DNA from: Sulfitobacter sp. M39 | GTDB taxonomy: Bacteria > Pseudomonadota > Alphaproteobacteria > Rhodobacterales > Rhodobacteraceae | Direction: 5' to 3' | Length of the DNA: 64,000 nucleotides | Assembly (NCBI RefSeq): GCF_021735935.1 | Contig: NZ_WMDZ01000001.1 | Location: 434,001 to 498,000, forward strand | The notes under the pieces: generated by a model | Seen by the model: the letters and a program-made list of their open reading frames with translations, nothing else | Database searches by the model: none | Told to the model about the DNA's origin: nothing | Translations under genes and position numbers: made by a program | Part shown: one piece after another, positions 9,236 to 16,756 of the stretch | How positions within the stretch are numbered: position 1 is the first letter of the stretch | Layout of the letters: each line of letters begins with the position of its first letter

Positions 9236-11353
9236 ATGCCTACGAATTCTGATCGCGGGATATGGACTATGCAGATGACACTCGGGCTGGGCGTGAAACT
9301 AGGGCAATCGATGGCGGGGTCGCTGCCGCTAAAGGTACCGCCCGTCACAGAAATTCTAGCAGATGGTTGGCGGGCCGAGCACCGAGATATACCGTCGTTT
9401 TCCACCACTTCCGAGGCCCGGAATGTGACCGTGAATCGGCGCGGTTTTGATATGTCGGCGACGGCGGTCAGCAGGGCTTCGGTGGTGCAGCTCACCAGCC
9501 GTGTCAGGCAGCCCTACCCGGATCATTCGAATTTTACTGACAAGACCGTCGCGTGTTCAGAGTTTATTTACGCGGGCGATACTATCAACGGTGCAATCAA
9601 TCACAGCACAAGGCCAGCGCCCCGGCCTATTGCCATGTGGCTAAACCACGACCACGAAAGGATAAAAGATGATGCACATATACTAAGGTTGGCAGTTGCC
9701 CACGCATATGCCCAACAGGGGCAACCCGTCGCGGCGGTGCGGTTCATTGTCCGCGATACGTTTGGCAACGAAGCATCGCAGCTTTTGTCGTCACAAAGCA
9801 TTCTTGGGTTTGACGCGTCGGGGCTCCATGTTCCGCATTATGCCGCGACGGTAGATCTGTCAGGCTTGGCCCAGGGTGATTTATTGACTGTAGATGCGAC
9901 CATCTACCCATGGGTGGGGAACGCCTTTTCCATCAGTGCCGACGCCGATGAATATCCGTCCCCTAACCTGACGACGCTTCGGATGCTGAACGATACGAGC
10001 GGCGGGTATGGGGCATGTTATGCTCAAGTCGATGGAACCACGGGCGACGATGCGACGGGTCAGGCCGCGTCTGCGCGCGCAGATGCCATCGCCGCCCCAT
10101 TTGCGACAATCGCGGCAGCGGCCGACGCGATCAAGGAGTTTAATGCCGCGCATTTTGGGCGGGTGGATGATGCAGGCGGTGGCACGATTTTACTGGCGGA
10201 GGGGGCGCATATCTTAACGCCTTTCAAGGCAGCCGGTCGCTCGGCACAGCTGCCCTTGTGTATCAGGGCTGAAGAGCCGTCCAAACGGGACAGCACGATC
10301 TTAACCGACGGTGGGGCCAATCGGTTCAACGGCATACCAACGCACCTCAAGATTTGTGATATCACTTTGCAAAAAGGCGCGGCGAACACGGTGTTTCTGG
10401 ACAGTGGCGCGGACTCGGCAGGCAATCTTTTGATAACAAAGAACTGTCTTTGGGACGCAAACGGTTTCGGCAGCTACGGCGCTTGGGTTTACCGGGTGGG
10501 GCGCTTTGTACAAATCAACTGCTCCGTCGTGCCCAACGAAGATCCACACCAAGGCAATTCCTTTTCGACCGAAGCAATCATGGTCACCGCGATCGGCTGC
10601 AAAAGCTGTGCCGGAACAATCACCTATCAGGCGCTCGGCTGTTCGGCGCTTGACGAATTCACCCTCCGGACGCCAGTTGGCAACCGTCCTGCCATGACCG
10701 GCACGTTTTTAGGGTGGAACACATTCAGCAATGGCAGCGCGACCAATGCAATCGTTTCCGTAAGCGCCGAGATCGGAGAGCGGGGCTTTGCCTTTGTGGG
10801 GAACATCGTGGAAAGCTGGGGGAGCTCCGCAAATGCAGCGCTGCGATTGAACGCTGACAGCGATACAAATGCAGCCCAAAACATCGTTGTGCACAACAAT
10901 ACCATCGCAGGGGAGCGCGCGAATTTGCTGTATCTGGACGGCACCGAGAACATGGCGAAGTCGGGCTCTTTCCGGAACAATCTGTTTCACCGCATCAATA
11001 TCAAAAGCGATGTATTTTCCCGCGAAACATCCCCTACCGGCAACTGGCCAGCGCGGTACAAGGTTGGATGGTCGCATAATGTCGCAATCGCAGGGTCAAA
11101 CAATGAACCCGGCTATGGCCCATCCTCGTGGCTGGGGGAACTGCCGTCAATCGGTGAGGTCTCACATATCGCGTCGCCTTGGGTCGACGACCGTTCACAT
11201 ACCGGCAGCAATACGGGCAGCGGTGACTACCGCCCCGACGCCTTGTCCGATCTGCCCAAAGTATCACCCGCGCAGGCCCCCTATGGCAGCGACCTTGCAG
11301 GAAATACATTGGGCGATAACGGCTTTATCGGCGCGGTGCTATCCTCCGCGTGA
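9236..11353 (+). CDS. Parallel beta-helix repeat protein, putative secreted polysaccharide-active protein
   Basis: Up to 705 residues. From about residue 290 onward the sequence has the rhythm of right-handed beta-helix proteins: strings such as GGGTILLAEGAH, LKICDITLQKGAA, NLLITKNCLWDANGFG, GFAFVGNIVESW and QNIVVHNNTIAGERANLLYLDG, typical of pectate-lyase-like folds. The first half is polar and unrecognised. There is no Sec signal peptide, so if it is exported it may use the type I system of this island (inference). An alternative start at 9269 (MQMTLGLGVKLG) fits a family-like glycine/leucine N-terminus as well as ATG 9236; neither has a strong ribosome site. It is the only plus-strand gene inside the polysaccharide block and overlaps the convergent acyltransferase gene by 29 bases. 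Confidence 0.65.
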   Translation: MPTNSDRGIWTMQMTLGLGVKLGQSMAGSLPLKVPPVTEILADGWRAEHRDIPSFSTTSEARNVTVNRRGFDMSATAVSRASVVQLTSRVRQPYPDHSNFTDKTVACSEFIYAGDTINGAINHSTRPAPRPIAMWLNHDHERIKDDAHILRLAVAHAYAQQGQPVAAVRFIVRDTFGNEASQLLSSQSILGFDASGLHVPHYAATVDLSGLAQGDLLTVDATIYPWVGNAFSISADADEYPSPNLTTLRMLNDTSGGYGACYAQVDGTTGDDATGQAASARADAIAAPFATIAAAADAIKEFNAAHFGRVDDAGGGTILLAEGAHILTPFKAAGRSAQLPLCIRAEEPSKRDSTILTDGGANRFNGIPTHLKICDITLQKGAANTVFLDSGADSAGNLLITKNCLWDANGFGSYGAWVYRVGRFVQINCSVVPNEDPHQGNSFSTEAIMVTAIGCKSCAGTITYQALGCSALDEFTLRTPVGNRPAMTGTFLGWNTFSNGSATNAIVSVSAEIGERGFAFVGNIVESWGSSANAALRLNADSDTNAAQNIVVHNNTIAGERANLLYLDGTENMAKSGSFRNNLFHRINIKSDVFSRETSPTGNWPARYKVGWSHNVAIAGSNNEPGYGPSSWLGELPSIGEVSHIASPWVDDRSHTGSNTGSGDYRPDALSDLPKVSPAQAPYGSDLAGNTLGDNGFIGAVLSSA

Positions 11354-12416
11354 TGAAAGACCCGCGCTGACCCTCCCGCGCGAAGGTCAGCGCGGGTCTT
11401 TCAACCCAGTGCCAAGACAATACCGCGCTCAGCAACGTCAACGGCAAAGCCAGCGCAATGTTCAGCGCTGGCGTCATGTCACCCCATCCCCAAACCACTA
11501 GCCCCTGCAGCGGCATCGCGTAAATATATATGCCGTATGAATAATCTCCGACCCTATTAAACATCAGCAGGGGGCCTACCTTGCAATACCCCGCCCAGAG
11601 ACTGGCGTAGGTCGCGGCCAGTGCAAGCATTGGAAAAGCAAAAACCGTAGCTTGCACGGCCCATGTCAGGACGATCAACCCAACGACGAAGGGCCACCGC
11701 AAGGTGATATAATCACGCCAGATCCAGCAGGACGCCCCGAAAACAAAGGGCAAGGACAGCAGTCTCGTTTGCTGTAGGCGCGGATGAATGAGGTCGCCGA
11801 GATACGGCGCAATCCCCCACGCGATCAGGTAAAGCACCAACAGCACCCCCATCACCCGCCGGCGGGACAAGGCCCCGACAAGACCGGCGAACAGGATAAG
11901 CGCATAGCAGGCGACCTCATGCGCGAGCGTCCAAATCGACCCCTCCACGGTGGGATAGGGGTTCGTCGTAAACACGCCCGGCAAGGTATATTGTGGTTTA
12001 AACAAGAATATATTTCGCACGATAAACCGCGCCGTATCGGGATGAGACAGGTACGTACCCGCGTCTAACCGGCTGACCAGCGGCCCCATGATCAGCGCCA
12101 CGATCAAGATGGACACGGCCAACCCCGGCAGCAGTCGCGCGGCCCGAGCCGTGACAAAGGACAAGGCAGACCCCTGCCGGTCATAGCTGCCCGCGATAAA
12201 GAACCCGGACAGGCCAAAGAAAACAAAAACCGCCAGCTCCCCCAGCGAATAGCCAAACGCTGTTTTCAAAGGCTCGACCGTGCCGCGCCCAAGCGCGAGC
12301 GGCCACGCGTGAGAAACCAACACCGCCACTGCCGCGAGAAAGCGAATGAGGTTAAAGTGGTTGTCCCGCCCGATGGCAAGCTCGGACAGACGGGGTGGCT
12401 TGGCGCGTCTCTTCAT
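11325..12416 (-). CDS. Acyltransferase family 3 membrane protein (polysaccharide O-acylation)
   Basis: A 363-residue, roughly ten-helix protein of the acyltransferase-3 family (OafA/NodX type). The N-terminal block NHFNLIRFLAAVAVLVSHAWP holds the catalytic-type His, and the protein ends with the family-typical WHWVERP. It would transfer an acyl group, often acetyl, onto the polysaccharide. An in-frame ATG at 12449 exists, but ATG 12416 overlaps the flippase stop as ATGA and is preferred, implying translational coupling. The last ~20 residues after VERP are encoded by a perfect hairpin and look like an added tail. It converges with the beta-helix gene and overlaps its 3' end. Confidence 0.87.
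   Translation of the reverse strand: MKRRAKPPRLSELAIGRDNHFNLIRFLAAVAVLVSHAWPLALGRGTVEPLKTAFGYSLGELAVFVFFGLSGFFIAGSYDRQGSALSFVTARAARLLPGLAVSILIVALIMGPLVSRLDAGTYLSHPDTARFIVRNIFLFKPQYTLPGVFTTNPYPTVEGSIWTLAHEVACYALILFAGLVGALSRRRVMGVLLVLYLIAWGIAPYLGDLIHPRLQQTRLLSLPFVFGASCWIWRDYITLRWPFVVGLIVLTWAVQATVFAFPMLALAATYASLWAGYCKVGPLLMFNRVGDYSYGIYIYAMPLQGLVVWGWGDMTPALNIALALPLTLLSAVLSWHWVERPALTFAREGQRGSFITRRIAPRR
11356..11401. terminator. Perfect 17-bp hairpin, bidirectional terminator within an overlapping coding end
   Basis: Bases 11356-11372 (AAAGACCCGCGCTGACC) pair perfectly with 11385-11401 around a 12-base loop. It starts 2 bases after the beta-helix stop, so it is well placed to terminate that transcript, although the T run is short (TCTTTC). 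On the other strand it lies inside the last codons of the acyltransferase gene. Confidence 0.75.
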
Positions 12417-13897
12417 GGTGAACGACTGCCGTTGCTTTGGCCGGGGCATGTCTCTCGTGCGGTCAAGGTCTGTTTAACGGTGCTGTATTGCCTTGGGCTC
12501 CATCCAATATGCTGCTTATTCATCATTCTGCGGACGTCGGGCAGCGCCAGCAACAGACCGGCCAGCAACAGACCGAAGCCCGCGGCCCGAAACCCCGTCG
12601 GCTGGTCCTGCGTGAAAACCGCCCAAGCCAATACCGCGACCATACAGATCAGCGGCGGGGCCAATGGTCGGAGCGGCACCCGTTGCACGCGGTGCATCCA
12701 CAGCAGCGCGATCATCAGCCCCGCGGCTTCGCCCAGTGCTGCGATATGCACCACACGGGTCAGGGGTGCGCCTTGCATCACACCCCATGCCGCGAGGGGT
12801 AAGAACGCGATGCGCAACAGGTCCGTCAAAAGCTCGGTCTTGCGATACCCTTCGCCCAGCGCGACAATCGCACACCCGCCTTTGGCAACCCGCAACGCCT
12901 GAACCGCCGTCAAGAGCGTCAACAGGGGCAGCACAGCGCGGTATTTACCGCCCAGCACATGGTGCACGAAGGAACCGCCAAACAGGCAGACTGCCGTGAC
13001 CATTACTGCGGCCAGCACGATATGACTTTGGATCGTGGTGATCGCCTGGGCTCGAAATTCCGGAGGCGCGGTGTTGGCTGACAGGCGGGGTAGAAACAGG
13101 CTCATCGTGCTGCGCATCAGGACCAGCGACGGGGTCAGTGTTAGCGATACGGCCATGGAAAACAGGGCCAGCGCCTCTAGCCCCAGAAGACGCCCGACGA
13201 TGGCGCGTTCGCCATTGAACACCAGAAACATCACCGCGCCGCTTGCCATGAGGGGCCAGCCGAGCCGCATGCTTTGGACCATAACGGTCCGATCAAACCG
13301 CAGCCGATAGGGGCGTTTCGCAACTACATGAGACACAAGCGTGCCCAGCGCCATATGCACCAACACGGCAAAAAGCATGATGCGGAAGTCATCGAACATC
13401 CGCGATAGGGGCAGCAGCGCGGCCAACGACCCCAGCGGCGGCAGCAGCGCGATCCATATCGCGGCGCGATGTTTGTGGTGACGGGTCTGGCGATAAACGT
13501 CCAGATGCATCCCCCCCTGTAACAGCGGCGCCACAGAGATCAGCTGAAACGCCCATGTTAGCTGCAACACCCCAAAGGCACGGGCCAGAAGCGGCGCGAG
13601 AAGAAACAGCGCCGCCGCCCCGATCATGCCACGTATCAGCGCCACACCATGCAGCGCGCTATGGATATCTGCGTCATCCCCGTTGGGATCGTTGACGATC
13701 TGTTGTTGAAAGCCAAGCGCCGTCAGCATCTCTATCATAGCAAGCGCGAGCACGAGGCTTGTGCCGATCCCGAAATCTTCGAGGCTGATCAGACGCGACA
13801 CCACCACCGTTCGCAGCAACAAGATCGCGGCGGCGCAGGCGTTGCCGGACAGCAGAAAGCCAAACGACCGGATCACGGGCCACCCCCTGTCGGGCAT
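12413..13897 (-). CDS. Oligosaccharide flippase (Wzx/MATE-like)
   Basis: A 494-residue hydrophobic protein with about 12-14 helices of the polysaccharide transporter superfamily. The N-terminal pattern SFGFLLSGNACAAAILLLRT...RLISLEDFGIG matches the start of Wzx-type flippases, where a helix is followed by an L-x-x-x-D-F/Y-G motif. It would flip lipid-linked repeat units to the periplasm for the polymerase encoded downstream. ATG 13897 lies 6 bases after the glycosyltransferase stop; GTG 13876 is a strong alternative because AGGGGG sits 6-7 bases before it. The gene ends in an ATGA overlap with the acyltransferase. Confidence 0.87.
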   Translation of the reverse strand: MPDRGWPVIRSFGFLLSGNACAAAILLLRTVVVSRLISLEDFGIGTSLVLALAMIEMLTALGFQQQIVNDPNGDDADIHSALHGVALIRGMIGAAALFLLAPLLARAFGVLQLTWAFQLISVAPLLQGGMHLDVYRQTRHHKHRAAIWIALLPPLGSLAALLPLSRMFDDFRIMLFAVLVHMALGTLVSHVVAKRPYRLRFDRTVMVQSMRLGWPLMASGAVMFLVFNGERAIVGRLLGLEALALFSMAVSLTLTPSLVLMRSTMSLFLPRLSANTAPPEFRAQAITTIQSHIVLAAVMVTAVCLFGGSFVHHVLGGKYRAVLPLLTLLTAVQALRVAKGGCAIVALGEGYRKTELLTDLLRIAFLPLAAWGVMQGAPLTRVVHIAALGEAAGLMIALLWMHRVQRVPLRPLAPPLICMVAVLAWAVFTQDQPTGFRAAGFGLLLAGLLLALPDVRRMMNKQHIGWSPRQYSTVKQTLTARETCPGQSNGSRSP

Positions 13898-13903
13898 CTG
13901 ATA

Positions 13904-14821
13904 TCAGGGCAGGTCAATGCGGTTCCACCGGTGCAAAAGCCGTTCGGGATCATGGCCCAACAGCAGCGACACCATCCGTCGCGCGCGGTAAAGCCGGATA
14001 GACGTCAGCCCGCTCAACGCCATCACACGGTTGCGCGCGCCTTTGATGCGGGGGCTGGTCACAATCTCCGCCACAGCGCAGAGCGGTGACGGAACAAGCA
14101 GCAGCGCCTTTATCGCCCACCGGATCAGGCCGCTAAGGCCGGTACAGCGCGCCCAGTCATGGGCAAGCTGCCTGTCCCATTTCAGCCGCAGGCCCGTCGC
14201 CGTATGCGGCGGGTGATAGACAAGCAGATCGGCGGCGAAGCCTATGCGATATCCGGCAGAGGTGGCGCGCTGGCCCCAGTCGCGGTCTTCGGCATGGTGG
14301 AGGCCCTTGAACGGGCCGACCGCGTCAAACACCTTGCGATGCACGATCAGATTGCCTGTCCCCGTGAACCCCTGTTGCGCGATGTAGCTGTCCATCCGGT
14401 AGGCGAAAATCGCTTGATATGCGGTCGCGGGGTCCAGTCTGCGCCCTTTACGTTCGATACGGACATCACCGCCAAGGATCCTATGGGGGTCGCGCGCCAT
14501 ATGCGTGGCAATATGCGCCAGCCAGTGCGCGTCGGGCAGGCAATCGGCGTCCAGAAAGGCCAGCACATCGCCCTGTGCCCGTGCCGCGCCAAGGTTACGT
14601 GCGGGGCCGGGGCCGGGGATCGGCTGGTGGATCAGGGATACCCATGGGTAATCGTTAACAACTCCTTGCGGTGACCGGGCGGAGCCATTGTCGACGACGA
14701 TCACCTCGGCTGGCTTCCGCGTTCCGGCGTCCAGCGCGGCAAGGCAAAGCGCAAGGGCGTTGTGTTGGTTGAGATGAGGGATCACGACAGTGATGCCGGG
14801 TGGGGCGGACGGTGTGTTCAT
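13904..14821 (-). CDS. Family 2 glycosyltransferase
   Basis: A 305-residue GT-A fold enzyme: N-terminal VVIPHLNQHNAL, then EVIVVDNGS, the DxD-type motif in AFLDADCLPD, and a GGDVRIE segment followed by the acceptor-side AEDRDWGQRA block. The C-terminal part has a membrane-associated hydrophobic patch (IRWAIKALLLVPSPLCAV). It would transfer a nucleotide-activated sugar onto the growing lipid-linked oligosaccharide at the cytoplasmic face. It lies between the HlyD adaptor and the flippase genes in one direction with gaps of 48 and 6 bases, so co-transcription is likely. Donor sugar unknown. Confidence 0.9.
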   Translation of the reverse strand: MNTPSAPPGITVVIPHLNQHNALALCLAALDAGTRKPAEVIVVDNGSARSPQGVVNDYPWVSLIHQPIPGPGPARNLGAARAQGDVLAFLDADCLPDAHWLAHIATHMARDPHRILGGDVRIERKGRRLDPATAYQAIFAYRMDSYIAQQGFTGTGNLIVHRKVFDAVGPFKGLHHAEDRDWGQRATSAGYRIGFAADLLVYHPPHTATGLRLKWDRQLAHDWARCTGLSGLIRWAIKALLLVPSPLCAVAEIVTSPRIKGARNRVMALSGLTSIRLYRARRMVSLLLGHDPERLLHRWNRIDLP

Positions 14822-14869
14822 CCCCTCTTAAGACGGGAAGATGGTAAAGATTTCGCTAACGTCGAGGTC

Positions 14870-16186
14870 TCAGGAGCCGCGGAACCCCCGGCGCAGCTGG
14901 CTGCTGATAGGCTCTGCCAGATAACTCAGCACGGTTCTGTCTTTGGTCTTCAAAAACGCCTCGATCGGCATACCGGGGACCAAACGGACGGAGGCTGGCA
15001 GACGGTCCAGCTCGGTACGGGGGATGTCCAGAATGACCCGATAAAAGCTGTCGCCATTGCGCGGGTCCACCACCACTTGCGGAGAGATGCTGTAAACGCT
15101 GCCGGTCAGTTGCGGGGTCGTGTGCGGGTCAAAGGCGCTGAGCACGATGGTGGCAGACTGATCATAGCGTACCAGATTGATCGAACGCGGATCGACCTGC
15201 ACCTCGAATTCGAACTTTGACTGCTGCGGCACGATATCCATCAAGGTCGCACCCGCCCCGACAACCGCACCAACGGTCGTGGCGCGCAATTCATGCACCA
15301 TCCCGTCGACGGGGGCGCGAAGTTCAATACGGTCAAGCTGCGCTTGGCGGGTGAGGATCGACAGGGTCAGTTCCTGAACTTCGGCAGTGACCTCGCGCAA
15401 TTGCAGCGCGACCTGTTCCTGAAATCGGCGATCGGCTTGCAGGCTTTCCAGCTTGAGCGTCCAGCGTTGGTGGATCAACCGCGCCAAATCCGCCCGCCGC
15501 GCGGCAAGGTCACCGCGCAAACCGGCCCGCGTGGACTGTAGTTGCGACAAACGGACCTGCGGGGCCAGCCCCTTTTCAACCAGGCGCGTGAGGCTGCGCA
15601 GCTCTGTCGTGAGGATGGCAAGCTGTTGTTCCAGCGCGGATATTTGACCGTTAAGGCCCGTGGCCTGGGTTTCGACATCGGCAAGATCACTGGCCATACG
15701 GGCGCGCATCCCCGCGCGCATCTGTGCCCGCGCCTCGAATATTGCGGCCTGCCCTGCCTGCGCTTGCGTCATATCCAGCGCGCCGATTTTTGGTGGCAGA
15801 TCAATGGCATCGAAACGGGGGGCAAGGCTTTCGTCACGCTCTGCCTCCAGACGGGCGCGCAGGCCCGCCGCCTCGGCCAGACGGGCGCGGGCCATGCGCA
15901 GGTCAATCTGCAAGATCGTGGCATCAAATCGCGCCAAGACCTGCCCCGCCTTCACGATATCCCCGTTTTGGACTGGCAATTCCGCCAATACGCCGCCATC
16001 CACCGTCTGGATCACCTTGGGCTTTCCCGCCACATCGATCTGCCCCGTCGCGATCACCGCCCCCGAAATCTGTGTTGTCGCGGCCCATCCCCCAAGCAGC
16101 GCAAACAAGCAGAACATCGCGGCCATCGCGGCACCGGTAATGTGCCAAAGGCCGGTCTTGGGCTCAGGGGGGGCATGATGTGGCAC
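14870..16186 (-). CDS. HlyD-family type I secretion periplasmic adaptor
   Basis: A 438-residue adaptor: short cytoplasmic tail, one membrane helix (ITGAAMAAMFCLFALLGGWAA), a lipoyl half-motif (GGVLAELPVQNGDIVKAGQVLARFDAT), a long coiled-coil region with Arg/Glu/Leu heptads, the second lipoyl half (IELRAPVDGMVHELR) and a beta-barrel end (VRLVPGMPIEAFLKT). It would bridge the inner-membrane exporter to an outer-membrane channel. GTG 16186 is chosen because AAAGGAG lies 7 bases upstream; an ATG at 16234 has a ribosome site too close to it. It heads the minus-strand polysaccharide gene run, while its presumed ABC partner is at the other end of the island. Confidence 0.9.
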   Translation of the reverse strand: MPHHAPPEPKTGLWHITGAAMAAMFCLFALLGGWAATTQISGAVIATGQIDVAGKPKVIQTVDGGVLAELPVQNGDIVKAGQVLARFDATILQIDLRMARARLAEAAGLRARLEAERDESLAPRFDAIDLPPKIGALDMTQAQAGQAAIFEARAQMRAGMRARMASDLADVETQATGLNGQISALEQQLAILTTELRSLTRLVEKGLAPQVRLSQLQSTRAGLRGDLAARRADLARLIHQRWTLKLESLQADRRFQEQVALQLREVTAEVQELTLSILTRQAQLDRIELRAPVDGMVHELRATTVGAVVGAGATLMDIVPQQSKFEFEVQVDPRSINLVRYDQSATIVLSAFDPHTTPQLTGSVYSISPQVVVDPRNGDSFYRVILDIPRTELDRLPASVRLVPGMPIEAFLKTKDRTVLSYLAEPISSQLRRGFRGS

Positions 16187-16544
16187 GGAAAGCTCCTTTG
16201 GTTGATAGACCCGGCGGGGATGCTGGGGGTGCATTCACCTTCGACAGAGGCTTGAGGCGCTGCGGCGGCATTCATGGGGCGGAATTGAGGCGCAAATTCT
16301 GCATGGCGGCGCGGTACAGGGTCAGGGGGCGCCCTGTTGCCTTATCGGTTTCGCCCCCACAGACGGTCTACCCCGAGGGCGATACCCCGCGAAACCCAAG
16401 CATTTCCAGGCCGCTAGGTCTGCAAACTTGCGGGCGTTCCATGCTTGAGCGGGCCTAAGCGCGCTGCAAGTTCACGCCGCTTTTACCGTGCACTTCGGTC
16501 ACACCTCTAAATACCCGGCATTTTAAACCATTTGACCACATCGC

Positions 16545-16556
16545 GGCGTATACGCC
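16545..16556. promoter_or_regulatory. 12-bp perfect palindrome
   Basis: GGCGTATACGCC reads identically on both strands. It lies 201 bases before the RTX-Hint start and could be a dimeric regulator site; no named regulator is recognised. Confidence 0.35.
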
Positions 16557-16604
16557 CTGCCCCCGCGTTTCCACGCTGTGCGCTTGGCCTTGATCCTTAC
16601 CAGA

Positions 16605-16705
16605 CTGTGTATTGTTTCGATCAAAAGCATAGAAACACGGCCACATTGTTTTTGTTTCCGGTCAAAGTGACGCCACATTGTCCCCGTACCCACAACAATA
16701 CACAG
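16605..16705. promoter_or_regulatory. Nested inverted and direct repeats upstream of the RTX-Hint gene
   Basis: CTGTGTATTGTT at 16605-16616 is the exact reverse complement of AACAATACACAG at 16694-16705. Between them GCCACATTGT occurs twice (16640-16649 and 16672-16681), 32 bases apart, close to three helical turns. A looser pair, TTGTTTC followed by TCAAA, occurs at 16612 and 16652. All share an ATTGT core. The array ends 51 bases before the ATG, which suggests a multi-site operator controlling the RTX-Hint gene (inference). Confidence 0.45.
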
Positions 16706-16756
16706 GACGCGGGCCACAGGCCTGCCACCGGTTCAAAGATGTTGAGGGCTGTAACG

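Larger units (their letters stand above)
16187..16756. other. Long intergenic region between hlyD-like and RTX-Hint genes, with symmetric elements
   Basis: About 570 bases without a supported gene separate the divergent adaptor and RTX-Hint genes. The half nearer the RTX gene is AT-richer and holds a 12-bp palindrome, a 12-bp inverted repeat pair and a 10-bp direct repeat pair (listed separately). No canonical sigma-70 promoter with good spacing is obvious. The half nearer hlyD is GC-rich and shows nothing clear. Confidence 0.6.
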
